A program made the position numbers and the translations under genes. Of a stretch of DNA of 23,031 bases, positions 8,752-20,616 are shown one piece after another. The DNA lies in assembly GCA_019649035.1 (NCBI GenBank), contig BMAT01013026.1, positions 201,564 through 224,594 of the forward strand, in the 5' to 3' direction. A model generated the notes under the pieces. It did no database searches, was not told where the DNA came from, and worked only from the letters and a program-made list of their open reading frames with translations. Each line of letters begins with the position of its first letter. Position 1 is the first letter of the stretch. The stretch comes from Elysia marginata. Lineage: Eukaryota > Mollusca > Gastropoda > Plakobranchidae.

Positions 8752-10321
8752 CAAGACACATTTAACCCTTAGAACCCCGGCACCCTGAGCCTTATCTTCC
8801 CCTGTACCTGGCCATTGAGATCTAGGTTTCCTGGACTAGATCTATCAGTTTCACTGTTTAATTCTAATCATAGATTATCAGGAGGTAATCCGAGAAAAGA
8901 CAAAAAAAAACTTTTTATCTGAGTTATTTTGAACTCGATAAAAAGTGCTTTGTCCCCTATAAACAGACTAGACCTGCATCTCTTATCAATAGGCACAGAC
9001 TCAATGGTGTTAGCAATTTTTGTCAGTGATTTTCTTGTAAATATTTACTATTTCAACTCTTGTCTCAAAATCCATATACGTTTTCTTTTTAATGAAGGCG
9101 CCATCTTTATGAGATGCCAAAGTCTATGATTGATGCTGAATGGTCAATATGTTTCTTATTTTAAAAATGAAAACCGAGTCAGGCCTCAGGTCCTTCAATA
9201 TTTACATTATGATGTATAGGGGGAAAATAAGACTCATGGCAATGAATCGGTACGGCAGGTTCGAACCCTTAGGAAACTGGTTAAAATTTGAAAAGTGGGA
9301 TGATTTTCTTTTCTGCACGCCTTTAGTCAAACAATACAAATTTATGTGCAATTTTAATGGCACATCTAGTTAATGTGTCTCACACATACATAATTATTAC
9401 ATCATTATTTACAACTCCACTGTAATAAATTCAGAAGGTGATAATATTGACACCCAGTTTAGTTACTTGATGCCTTTATTTTAAAACAAATTGTGCGGCC
9501 ATGTCAATCCAAAGTTAACTGAGATGAAAAATGAAGGTTTTTTTTTGTGCTTTACTAGGAAACGTGTAGAAGTGGTGTTCAAACAAGTCCAATGTCCCTG
9601 CTGGTTGATTTTAGAAAAATGGAGATTTTTGGTCATGACAATAAGTTTTGAAGCAAACTACCTTGTGAAAATTGAAAGTTTGTGACATAATTTATAATAC
9701 ACAGCCATGAAATCGTCAAGACGGTGGCTTCAAAGTTGTTATTTCTTTTTAAACTGGATGGGTGGTTTTATCTGGTTGTAATGAACTTTACACCCTTTTC
9801 ATGAAAAATCTTTAAAAAGAATGTTTTTGTCCAGCATCGAAACCCCTAGATATTGAACCATAATTTTTTTTTTGTGTGTCTTTCAATTTGTAAGGTATAT
9901 TCAAATGAATTTTACAACACTGTACTATGTTGTAGTCTAAAAGACCTGTAGGGTAAAAACCTTTTGAAAACAGCATCGTCTTCTTTGTTGTCACTGAAAA
10001 CAATTTGTGCCCCATCAAAAGCAACCTAACAGCAATGTTTTCTCACAGCCTCATTTCACAAAATTACGATACTGTGACATAACTAAGCTCATTTTAGGCC
10101 TGCTACACTAATGTCTTTGATATACATTTCACACTTTCTTGTCTTGTCTGAATTTGCGTCTTTTTTTTTCAAAACTATAGTTTGGTTTAGTAAACTCAGA
10201 GAGATTGCTGCAGGCGTTGTTAACTATTTATCTAAGAGGGTAGTATGCGTAAAAAATCAAGGAATATCATTACATCTTAGGTGCAATCTTATGTAAAAAT
10301 GAAATTTATGAAACAAATTTA

Positions 10322-10327
10322 AATAAA
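10322..10327 (+). terminator. Candidate middle polyadenylation signal
   Basis: AATAAA is followed about 30-40 nt downstream by a GU-containing stretch (cttggtgtta). It is compatible with an alternative UBFD1 3' end. No transcript evidence is available from sequence alone. Confidence 0.3.
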
Positions 10328-12349
10328 GACCATGGGAATGGAGAGGGTCAGCTTGGTGTTAACCTGAATAATATAATATGTTCCATAGTTTTTCGTATTT
10401 CATGTAACATTGGAAGTGTTTGATTACAAATTTATGCCATGAACATACAAAAGACTTCTTTTCATCTTTTAATATTATAAGAATTAGCTTAAGACACCAC
10501 TAGGCTAAAATATACCTTTAAGATATATAGATTCTAGGTTTTTTATGTCATGAAACACAGTGTTCAACTTGTATAAGGAGCTTTCGTATACATTGTAGCC
10601 TAGTCCTACCTTATTTTTATGTGACACCGTGTTTCTTGCCATCTGGTTGGTAGGCGCGTTGTGAGGAAAAAAGAATGCGGTTTGCAGAAGGCAAAATGTA
10701 CTCAGTTGTCAAAGGCTAGTTCTTAAACAATATGAATCACATCCTCAGACAAGTCAGGCTTTGAAAGAGTCCCATTGTTGCTCTGGATAGAGAAAGAATA
10801 ATATCAACATGCAAAGCTTTCGAGAAAATCCTATTGATTATAAAAAATGAAAGAGTAATGAGAGTTTTTACATTGCGCCTAATTCACTAAGTTGCTCTAA
10901 TCACTTTACATGGTTTCCCCAACAGGTCATTAGCAACCAAATTTCCTTTTGAACTAAAAAAGTAATTTTGAACTAGATATTTTATTTCTTAAAAAAAATA
11001 ACAAATGCTCAATTCTAATATTAGAAGCCAGCAAGTTGAAGCGTATACTGCTTTAGTTGTGGACAAATGAAAAAAAATTGTTTGTACAGTATCTTTACAA
11101 ATTCAATGCAAACTTAAAGTTATAAATGGAACGAGAAAGTATTGTGTGTAAAAGATTGCCAAGAATATAATGCCATATTGAAGCTATGATCTAGTTTGAT
11201 GTTGCTTTTCTCTGATCTCAAATTTGGAGTTCATATATGCAGAGCCAAGCGATTATGACATATAGATGTATTTGCCAATTTCTTTGGCCTGTAGAACTTA
11301 TTAAATACTACTATTTTTGTTACCGTTTGTAATTTTCCAATGCAAAGCGCATTCTATGATTGCTTATTTTGTGTTTATTTAAGATGCAAATGGATTGGAT
11401 TTAACTTTTTTTCAGTGGTTTCAAATTAGCTTGAAATATTCCCTGGAAATTTTTAAAACTTGTTTGAATCTTTTGGGTGCTTATTATATCAATGCTAATT
11501 TTTAATATGATTTGAGGGTTTAAAAAAACCAATCCAAAATTGAAATACTTAACAAATGAAGGATTTCAGGGCTGAATCAAAGTTATCAATAGCAAGCTTT
11601 GCCAAACAACTGCCGCTCTTATTTATTTTCTATCTTGTATACCAGGAAAAGCAGCGATTCTAAGGACATACCCATAGCTGCGCCCATTTTTTCCAACAAC
11701 AACAACAAAAAAACTTTTTAAACTGGAAACAACCACTTTTAGAACGTTTGTGAAAGGAAAACTTATTTTATTCTATAACCATGCTATCATTAAAATTGTC
11801 ATGCCTGTTATTTATTAGTGAAACACTGAATTTAACTTGTATGCTCAAAAAATGCCTCTTTGCAAAAGTTCATTTCAGCGTAGTGATTGTGAAAGAGTGT
11901 GTCAATATATGGTACTATAAGTTTTCTGTTGGAATTCCTTCTCAATTGTGTTGAACTGGCACTACACCCTTGCACTGGACAACTGCCTTACAATTACTTT
12001 CCTTTTTTTTAATAAATTAACGATGTCCTAAGATCCTTGCTGTATATACTTAAAAGTGAGCGCTGATGCTCGTTTCTAGGCAAAGTTTGAGAGGTTTAAT
12101 GGGCAGGCACTGAACAGGCATAGTCCAACCAAGCATGGTTTACAAAACCTGCACTAGGTTTGTTTACCAGCCTAAAATGAATGTTCAAATTCTCAATTTT
12201 TTTTAAAACTTCTTGGTTGCAATCTGAGACTTTTGCCTTGTGTTTTTAGTTTTCTAAAGTCAACACTGTTTTGGCTGTCTTGCAAGACTATAAAATCTTA
12301 TGAAACCCTAGTACAATGTCACTGAAGGAGCAATATTGAATTGATTCAT

Positions 12350-12355
12350 AATAAA
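12350..12355 (+). terminator. Candidate distal polyadenylation signal with U-rich downstream element
   Basis: AATAAA is followed directly by gaattttttttatctttgtt, a good U-rich downstream element. If used by UBFD1, the 3' UTR would be about 4.4 kb. The stretch before it (7967-12350) contains no repeat or other gene I can recognise, which is compatible with a long UTR but does not prove it. Confidence 0.35.
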
Positions 12356-12400
12356 GAATTTTTTTTATCTTTGTTCATTCATGTATTTACAAAAATGCAA

Positions 12401-13728
12401 TTACATTGCAATCTCCAGAAAAAGAATTCCTTTATCATGTGACTAATTGCAACTGTTTTGAAAAATACTATGGTTTGTTCTGAGACTGAAAACTGTGTCC
12501 ACCTTTAAAATGCCTTGAAGCTGTGAAGTGAGTAGTCAATCAATCTATTAAACTAGTCATGTATTGTTCAACTTTCATTCATGCTTTAATATTATACTTA
12601 TAGTTTCATTTATCTGTTTTCTTCTTTTCATTAGTTATCTATTTGCTCATGAACTAATTTTTTTACCCTTCAAGTTTCACTTTGGACATAAAGAGAACAG
12701 AGCATCTACTGAAGTGCAGTATAGATGTAAAAAAAAAGAGACAAAATAAAACAAAAATGTCTGGCAACCATTCAAAATGAGTCTTAAGTCGAAATAGGAA
12801 AGTAGTAAAATATTGATAACACAGAAAAGTTGTTTTTCTGTGCTTTCAAGTAGGCCTACAACAAACGAAAAAGCTCTATCATACTTCTGTGTGAAGTTAC
12901 AACCATTTGAAGTCGGCAGAGTTAGGACTTGTAAAAAATCAGAAAGGGTAGAGAAAATTGCTCGTGAAGTTTATACAACTAGGAAGGTGGAAAGTCGTTA
13001 GCAACCACAACAGTTAAAAATAAACACATAAAACATAAAATGTCAACATGAACCAGGTATGAAAACTGTTCAGAAATGGTTGTAGCAATCGACTTTTCTA
13101 CACCCACTAAACTATGACAGCCTATATCTCAAAACTAGGCCTCCTGACCTAAGACTCATTTGGACAGAATGCGAGACAAGTAAAGAAAGGAAGAGAGCCA
13201 AATCAAGGGGATGGGGGACGCAATATGGTTGTGACGTCAACGTAATCAAAAGAATCAAAAGTTTAGCCTTGTTATAAGCTGTATGGGTATCATATAAAGA
13301 TCGACGTTCGTCTTAAAAATTGCAACTTAGTGCACCTTGAGTTGAATTTTTCTTTTCCCTTATTTTCAGTATTAAAATTGTATCGTTTGAATTGTTTAAT
13401 ACTTTTTTCATACAAAAAGTGGATAGTAAACTGTATGGGAAAATGTTAGATGTATGTCAAAATTTAAATGTAAAAATATATGTGAGTCGACCATCAAAAC
13501 CTAGTTCTTCAAATGGCCAGGGAAAATTTTTACTTTGTTATGTAGTAGGAAAACTCTGAAATATAAAACTAAATATGCACCATTTAATCAAGCATTAAAG
13601 CCTGTGCATTGGTTTCTTTTGGCAGATTTTTAAATTTGCTCATAATGAACTTCTTGCTTGCTTTTGTAAACCGACATGATGCATGGTTACAATTATGAAT
13701 GTTTATATTTTCCAAAAAAAAAAATGCA
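12401..13728. other. Intergenic, no supported gene
   Basis: AT-rich sequence with only short open frames and no recognisable domain. A TGACGTCA palindrome (13232-13239) matches a CRE/ATF site, but with no nearby gene start it carries little weight. Confidence 0.4.
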
Positions 13729-13895
13729 CAGGGAATCCAAGTGAATAACTTAAATTTGTAGAACAGGGTTGACTTTTAAGCAAGAGTGTCATCTTGATTT
13801 GGTAAAAAACTTTAAAAAGAAAAACAATGCAAGTGTTCTGCCATAGAGTGTTAACTTTACCCACAAAGTGTTAACTTAAAATGAATTCCATTATG
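13729..13895. mobile_element. Degenerate short pogo-like MITE related to the element at 1-198
   Basis: The left end CAGGGAATCCAAGTGAATAA and the right end (…GTTAACTTAAAATGAATTCC, about 13870-13890) are imperfect inverted copies of each other. They are also imperfect copies of the terminus seen at 160-198. GTTRACTT motifs occur at 13768-13775, 13850-13857 and 13870-13877, as in the first copy. It is about 167 bp with no coding capacity. Divergence is high, so the exact ends are approximate. Confidence 0.5.
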
Positions 13896-15209
13896 AATGT
13901 ACTGGGTTTTCTGTAATGTAAGGGCCTGGGATTGATTATGCAAAAGAATTCTTTGATTATGACTGTAATATACATGCTCATCATAAACTTGATAATACAT
14001 ACACTTGATAATACATTGTTTATTTTTTGCTTTGAAACTTTAAGTTTAACGGATGAGTATTTGAAAGTGATTTGGATGTGTTGTGTGTTTCTTTTTTTTG
14101 TCTCTCTCTCAGAATTTCGTCTGAAATTATATTTCTATCCCAATGGTCTATGGTCTTCGGTCTTCATTTATTTCTCCATTGTGTTACATGTATCTTGATA
14201 ACATGCACTAATGCTAATGATTCATTACTTTTAAAATTACCATCTTATTTAGATTAAAGCAGCATGCTGCAAAAAATAAACTATTAAAAGAATGAATGGA
14301 TGAATAAGAAAAAACAGTACAGTTTCCTCAGAAGTACAGTATTACAGTATTGCAGTATTAGTTGTGATAGAAGAAAAAACAAGCTGTCTATTTTATTTTG
14401 GTATCCTATTTTCAAAAAGTTTCATCTCGGCACTATATTCATACTGAAACTCCAACCCTCACAGCAAAAGATTAAAAGACAAACGACTGTTTGTGTAACA
14501 CATTTAACCATTGAGCCGACTGTATGTGAAGATGATACCTCTAGATTTGCTCGGATTTAAATATTTTAGCTCGCTCCCTCTAACTCTTTATCTCCAGTAC
14601 ATATACTTACTGACTAAAACGAAATCTGAGTATAAATAAGAAAACATTTAACTCTATACTGCCAATATTAATTTTTATTTTTGACAGTTACTTTGTGTTG
14701 CACAGGTCCTAAATATCTTACTCATGTGCAGAATGGGGACCGATATTTCAATTTAAGCATGAAGGTAATATGAAACCAAAGTAAATCCTGCAAGACGTAC
14801 AATAAAAAGCTTCTTACATGTAGAAGTCTTCTGGGTGATATAACCATGAAAGAAATAATTTGAAAAAAGGCCAAAAGAGGAAAGAAAAATGTTAGTCACT
14901 GTCAGTTGTTGAGGAAAATATTGCTCCAGAGTTGTTAGAGAGTGGAAACTCGATGTTTGGTCACACCTCTATAAATTTATTTTTATAAAATACAAAGACC
15001 CCGACTGACCAGAGACATGCAAAAACCTTTTAAAGAGGCAACTTTTGTGTTGGTAATAATTAGAGGGGCTCGACACTATTTTTTCAGGGAAAATCATGTC
15101 AGGTATTCTTCGTACCAAGCGAAAAATGGGCTAAATTTTTAAAGCCAAGAGGGGGTTGTATCGATATAATCTCTGCAATGACTGAGCAAGAAATATTGTC
15201 CATCACAGC
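13896..15209. other. Intergenic, no supported gene
   Basis: No open frame here shows recognisable homology or bounded exon structure. A short irregular TACAG-like cluster occurs around 14318-14350. Nothing else stands out. Confidence 0.4.
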
Positions 15210-15330
15210 AATAAATGCAAATCCTCCCCCCTTATCCTCATTGATTTCAAGAAAGCATTACAGTATTTTGACAGAGTCGATCGTATTCCAAGTCCTTTTT
15301 GCATTACCAGCAAACTTGGCCTCACAATTG
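15210..15330 (+). mobile_element. Scrap of a non-LTR retrotransposon reverse transcriptase (motif A region)
   Basis: One frame reads LILIDFKKALQYFDRVDRIP around 15230-15290. This resembles RT motif A, [FL]-I-D-F-x-K-A-F-D-x-V-D-R, including the catalytic Asp. Frameshifts and stops flank it. The fragment is short, so clade assignment is not possible. Confidence 0.4.
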
Positions 15331-15860
15331 ATTTACAAGAATAAGACAGGTGATGAGGAACTTAAATGATAAAACACCGAAAACACCGGAGGGTACAATT
15401 ATGAAAATCCTAACTTATTTTAAATTAACTAAATTTGACAGTATACTGGAAGCTCTGCAGCCGAGAATGTAGTATAAGAATTAAAACTGAAGCTTTACTG
15501 CTCCAGAGAATTCTCGGTTTTCCTAAATTGAGCGGAAGGTTAGAACCTTGCGGTAGGGACGAAAGAAAGCTTGCTTCATCCCACCAAAAATTCTCTAGTA
15601 TATATGACAACTACTGAACATCTCGTGGTTTCATTATGTTTCTAATTCTAACAAAAAAATATTAAACACAAATCTGGAGCAAAACTAACCGACGAAGAGA
15701 GTGGCGATATAAGTGTTAAGGGACAAACTTAAAGAATAAATACGCATTAGAAAAAAGAGACTACTTGTACCCCTAACATGAATATTCATAAGCATGGATG
15801 TGGATGACCATAGAAGAAAGGAAATCACGAAAAACTGCAGTGAAATAGAGTAACTGATTC

Positions 15861-15930
15861 GAACCGCATAGAGCAGACTCAATTGTTATGGATATGCGGT
15901 ATATAAATTCAATATATATTATTATTATTC
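15861..15930 (+). mobile_element. Isolated LINE-type 3' tail (stem-loop plus ATT repeats), copy 1
   Basis: GAACCGCATAGAGCAGACTC followed by AATTGTTATGGATATGCGGT, then ATATAAATTC and an ATT-rich tail. CCGCATA (15864-15870) pairs with TATGCGG (15893-15899) to form a stem. It is almost identical, with a single substitution across about 50 bp, to 22111-22160. There it ends a LINE coding remnant. Here the upstream sequence is unrelated, so this is either a severely 5'-truncated LINE or a non-autonomous element sharing the tail. Confidence 0.7.
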
Positions 15931-17844
15931 ATTGAAACAAAGATAATATGAATAATACATCTTTTTAAAATTATTGTAATATTTGCCTTATTCGTTCGCC
16001 ATTAAATTTGTACCTAAGAAGCTGTTTGTTCATTTCTTTTCACCAACTTCTGCACGCTAAATCAAAACAGTCTCAACTACATACACTACTTTGGACCTGA
16101 CAGCATTGTGCTCTAGATTACATCAGAGACAGGAGCGAATGCCCTCGGTACACCTTAGTGTAAATCAATTTATTCCGTTTGATTACAACCTATTGAGAGC
16201 TGATTGTGCAGATTGAAATAAAGCGTCTAGGGCAAATTAAACAAAAATCGTTTAACTAGCTCAAGTAGCTTGCTCAGATTCACCGGCTAGAATGGTACAA
16301 GATGTCTTTTTCTGGAAAGCAGCTCAAATGAAATGTTACCTTACATACATTTCTCGAATAAGGCGAACAGTCATGCCACAAACGTTTGCGTCCGTGTTTG
16401 GGATGTTCCTCAAGAATCAATTTTGCATTGAAAAAAAAAACGTGGCTGCAATTGCCAAAATACTAGTAATGATGGCAAAACTAACACACTTGATCTAAGG
16501 ATTACTTGTGAAAAAAATGGCAATTAGTTAAATGGGGTGGAAAAAATACCATACACAAATAAGATCACTTGTAAGAGGCACAAATTCATGCTTCTAACAT
16601 ACATGTGTGATGGGAGCTAATGTCTGTGAGGATGAATTGACAACTTTCCTAAAATGCTGATGCAACTCTTATTTCAAAGATACTGTTTTATTTCAACAGA
16701 AAGTTTCTATTCTCTTTCAAGTAAACCATTTAATGGAGAAGACTATCACATCTGATAAATCATCATTTTGAGACAGAGTACCCCTCTGCTTACAACTTTC
16801 TCATGCCAGTGTCGGCTACATGCATATGTCCAGTTTTTGTTGGTTTCTTTTCCCTTGGAAATAGGCATACTGAAAAATATTGAAACAGGGGTAAAAATAC
16901 TGGTGTCATTTGATTAGGTTTTGACAGCTCTGGGCATGTAGTAAATGTTCTCGTTAATGTATAAATTTATTCATTACAGGATATTGGCGTGCTAATATGT
17001 GTGTGATGCAAACAGAAGGACCATCGTGATGGTTCAACTGCAGAAAACCCTTGCCGCAAGATGGGCTCTTGGAAACAAAATGAACTCTTAATGAAAGGTC
17101 ACTTAATTTTATCTCTAACGTTCATAAGTTCTAGGCTGACTCTGAAGACATAACGTGTCGAGGCCCGGATCTCTGTAGTCTATTACAATTTCAAGCTAAA
17201 GTCTTTGCAAGTCAGACAGCTTGGCACATGCTCATTCTCAAACACACCTCTAGCTTTGCGTTTCCATATTACAGCTTACGGTAAACATCTCAGAAAGAAA
17301 GATTTAAAGACATTCCTGCGTAATAATATTGGAATATGTAAGTTTTTTTTTACAGTCAGGTTATGGTCCCATAGAGGTATTGGGAAGGAACACGTCCTTA
17401 ATAGTTGCGATAAAAAGGAAATTAAGACAGAACGCTTTTGTACTTTTACCGTGTGCTAAATTATAGTCATTTCTAATTTGAACATGTTTACATCCCAAAG
17501 CACATCACTAAACGTTACCTATGATATAAGATAGAAAATTGAAATGGTTGCGCTGGGTTCAGATCTCTTGGCATAGCTGCGGTGGCGATGGGTATGTAAT
17601 ATTCGGACAGACAATTTCATTTCACAAAAATTGAAAATTTTAGGAGGTATTCGGGTTTTTATCAGGAAGTGCGATCCACTAAGGTAAGTTTAAACCTTTA
17701 TGTATATATACCACTTTCACTCAAGTTGGAAGCGTTTCTAAGGTTTCCTTTAAGCTTTGCACAAGTTTAGAAAACCTTTCCGCCATCATCAATAATATTA
17801 ACGATAAAATGGCCATTATAGCTGACTGCTGCTTCTGCCGTTAT
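15931..17844. other. Intergenic, no supported gene
   Basis: Mixed AT-rich sequence. A diverged copy of the unclassified repeat (also near 3582) is seen at about 16800-16915. Open frames up to 84 codons (for example 17205-17459) have no recognisable features and no supporting splice context. Confidence 0.4.
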
Positions 17845-18193
<349 letters not shown>

Positions 18194-18236
18194 TTCTACT
18201 TTAAAACTGTATGTTCTATTTCTTCTGTGATATGAA

Positions 18237-18900
18237 TACACTAAAAAACTATCGTCCCGTTTCGAACTTGCCCTTTTTTGTAACAGATCATTCTTGGTTA
18301 AAAGTTCTAAATCAAGTAAAAACTCATCTTGTTTTCTAACAATCATTTTTTTACCAAGTCTATGGTGGAGAAACTTAAATTCATTACTTTTGAACCAGAG
18401 TATCTTGATTCTATTTTGAAAGTTTTAGAATGAATCTGTGACCGGTGAAGACGGCATGGATGTCTGCCAGTGAATTTGTATTGAATCAGGACAAAACTGA
18501 AACTGTATTTATGTGAACACGAAAACTAATTAGTTGAAAGAAACAAATCCAAGTTAAAGATTTTTTGACCTGAAGGTTACAAGCTAACATAATCAATTCA
18601 TTCTGTGAAAAATCTTGGTTTGTAAGACTCCCATTTCACCATAGAACTACCTATTAAGACAAAGTTGCCATTTCGGGTCAAGAATAATGATCGCTTGCTT
18701 GAAACTCAATTTGACACCCGCAAGTATCACAGAATTTGTATGCTCTCTCGTTGATTTCAGACTTAGTTATTGTATTTCATTATTGTGTTCCTTCTTCCTA
18801 CCCAAATTAAATTGCTATAAATATATACAAAGCAGTGCTGCAAGATTGGTGTCTGGATGTTTAAAAAAGACAATATCTTACGTGCTTATTCTTACAGTTC
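18237..18900 (+). mobile_element. Decayed L2/CR1-type LINE reverse transcriptase, internally deleted
   Basis: The remnant starts with LKNYRPVSNLPFF (18241-18279), the conserved start of the RT domain in L2/CR1-like LINEs. It then jumps, with stops and an internal deletion, to WMSASEFVLNQDKTETVFM (about 18455-18512), the post-YADD region. SVKNLGL follows, and then the C-terminal block DFRLSYCISLL…QSSAARLVSG (about 18750-18855). The order is correct and the strand constant. Stops and frameshifts throughout show that it is long dead. A poly-purine A-rich run at about 18999-19017 follows. Confidence 0.75.
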
Positions 18901-19037
18901 AAGTAAAAAAATTTTGGATTTTACTTTTAACTACTTTAATGATGTGAAAAACGATAATCAGGAGACATTAAAAAACCGATTGAGGCTAATCAAATAGTAA
19001 AAAAAAAGAAAAAAAAGTCGTTAATAAATATACATTT

Positions 19038-19418
19038 TTAAAGAGTAGGAGCAACCTGATATCTTTCATAAGTTTCCGAAAACACAGCTCGTTGGAGCTC
19101 TTGAAAAACAAAAACAGAGAAATGACATTGAATAACACGTGACTTTTCTGTTGATCGTGCTCTGAGGAATGGTGGATCCACCACTACGCTACAGAAATAA
19201 TACCGCAGTCGATGGGGTTTCGCCATAGGACATCTTGCTATTGCCGCCGAGAAAAACGAAGAATGCAGTTTACAAGTAATTTCCAGCACAAGGACAGAAC
19301 TTAACAATGAATCCAAAACAACCCGTTTATGAGTTAAGCTCCTAAACAGACTCGGCCTATTAAAAACTTTATACTGTAGCATGACAATGAGTGCCCACAC
19401 ACAGGCAACGAAACTCAA
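19038..19418 (-). CDS. Unassigned open reading frame, 126 codons (doubtful)
   Basis: The longest non-repetitive open frame in the window, in a patch less AT-rich than its surroundings. The product contains RCPMAKPHRLRYYFCSVVVD and a C-terminal LQRAVFSETYERYQVAPTL. I recognise no domain, signal peptide or membrane segment with confidence. Its 5' part overlaps the first unit of the 59-bp minisatellite. It lies between two retrotransposon remnants and could be chance or part of an unknown element. Confidence 0.15.
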   Translation of the reverse strand: MSFVACVWALIVMLQYKVFNRPSLFRSLTHKRVVLDSLLSSVLVLEITCKLHSSFFSAAIARCPMAKPHRLRYYFCSVVVDPPFLRARSTEKSRVIQCHFSVFVFQELQRAVFSETYERYQVAPTL

Positions 19419-19562
19419 GGAGAGACTTTATACTGTAGCATAAAAGTGCGTAACCGCACACAAGCTGCGAACTCAAGTAGAGACTCTGTACTGCAGCATG
19501 ACAATGCGTGCCCGCACTCAAGCAGTAACACTCAAGCATAAACTTTGTATCGTAGCATGACC
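19366..19562. repeat. 59-bp tandem repeat (minisatellite), about 3.3 copies
   Basis: Units begin at 19366, 19425, 19483 and 19542 (partial), each starting ACTTTATACTGTAGCATGAC or a close variant. They continue with a GCCCGCACACAAGC-type segment and AACTCAAG. Periods are 59, 58 and 59 bp, with about 75-85 percent identity by eye. Confidence 0.85.
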
Positions 19563-20220
19563 GCGGAGACCATCAGCTTTTGATATGAACGTTTTTGACG
19601 GTGACTGGGGCAAATATGTTCTTCACTCCTAAAGATCTAAGAAAATGTAGATCTAAATACAGAACATCCCGGCTTGGGCATTCAAGATGGTGGATTGCCT
19701 TCATCAGCGGAATTAATGAGTAGAATACAGACACTGTTCACTATTCAGAAGTACACAAGCTACTCTCAAATATAAACCCACGAAAAGCAACAGGCCCAGA
19801 CAAAATCAATGGCATACCAGGTACTACTAAAACAACCAGCAACCAAGACCACATGGGTACTGGTAGCTCTCATCTCAGCATCACTAAAGCAGTAAGGGCG
19901 CATACGCGATCACTAGAAAGAAGCCCTTGTCTCATCACTCTAAAAATTGGTGATAAAAGCTTAGCCTCAAATTACATGCCAATATCATTCATTGACATAT
20001 ACTGCTGCAAATTAGAGGATTTCATCATTAATAGCAACATCATCAATCATCTTGAAGCTGATAACATACTAACGCACTTTCAACACGGATTTCTTAAAAT
20101 TAAGCAGGACACTACAAGACTTAGCTAATGGCCTACATGGAAAGGAACACATTGATTTTGCCCTGCTAGAATTTTTAAAAGCTCATGATAAGGTGCCACA
20201 CGAACAGTTGATCAGCAAGC

Positions 20221-20616
20221 TCGAAAGATATTGCGTCAGAGGACACATTAGTAGGGTGGATCAAAAGATATGGTGTCAGAGGACACATATTAGTTAGTTA
20301 GTTAGTTAATGCCCGTCCGCTGCGACGTCGACTGGCGTCTCTACCTGGGCTGATCTGTATATTGCTGTCGTCAGGTGCTTCCAGTCGGATCTGTTCTGTG
20401 CTATGTCGCGAAGCTGGTCAAGATCTGTAATTGAATGTAATCTAGTTGGCCAGTGATCGTTGTTGTGACTCTTGAGGTCATATTAGGGTGGATCAAAAGG
20501 TATGGTGTCAGAAAACACATATTAGGGTGGATCAAAAGATATGGTGTCAGAGGACACATATTAGGGTGGATCAAAAGATATGGCGTCAGAGGACACATAT
20601 TAGGGTTGATCAAAAG
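20221..20616 (+). repeat. 39-bp (13-codon) tandem repeat within the RT pseudogene, interrupted by an insertion
   Basis: The unit ATTAGGGTGGATCAAAAGAT… (39 bp) appears at 20251-20290, 20482-20520, 20521-20559 and 20560-20598, with partial units at 20221-20250 and 20599-20616. In the RT frame each unit reads approximately GWIKRYGVRGHIL, which a normal RT of this type has once (RYGxRGxxLxWIKSYL). The array therefore arose by in-frame tandem duplication of RT coding sequence. The insertion 20294-20479 splits the array. Confidence 0.88.
20294..20479 (-). mobile_element. Nested 5'-truncated LINE 3' end, minus strand, with 8-bp target-site duplication
   Basis: The 186-bp insert is flanked by CATATTAG at 20286-20293 and 20480-20487. 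On the - strand it carries a 57-codon open frame ending at TAA (20306-20308). It includes DLDQLRDIAQNRSDWKHLTT and ends VDVAADGH. Known: endonuclease/RT LINEs often end in an …A-x-[DN]-R-x-x-W-x-x-L… segment. The frame is followed by a CTAA-repeat tail (TTAG on the + strand) directly before the target-site duplication, as expected for target-primed integration. The open frame is intact from the truncation point, so the insertion is younger than its host copy. Clade is uncertain. Confidence 0.75.

Larger units (their letters stand above)
7967..12349 (+). other. UBFD1 3' UTR and/or intergenic sequence
   Basis: AT-rich unique-looking sequence. Open frames here are short (under 80 codons) and show no family resemblance or splice-bounded conservation. 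Three AATAAA signals are listed separately. Apart from a weak match at 11660-11720 to a repeat also seen near 3582, I see no transposon structure, in contrast to the 3' half of the window. Confidence 0.4.

Noticed and set aside
13232-13239. TGACGTCA cAMP-response element
   Set aside because: A perfect 8-mer is expected by chance now and then in a window of this size, and no gene start lies nearby.
15425-15617. Overlapping 60-codon frames on both strands
   Set aside because: Both are short, have no recognisable motif, and no splice or repeat structure supports either.
19366-19562. CRISPR-like array (59-bp periodic repeat)
   Set aside because: The repeats are directly adjacent and diverged, without unique spacers, in an animal genome. 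It is a minisatellite.
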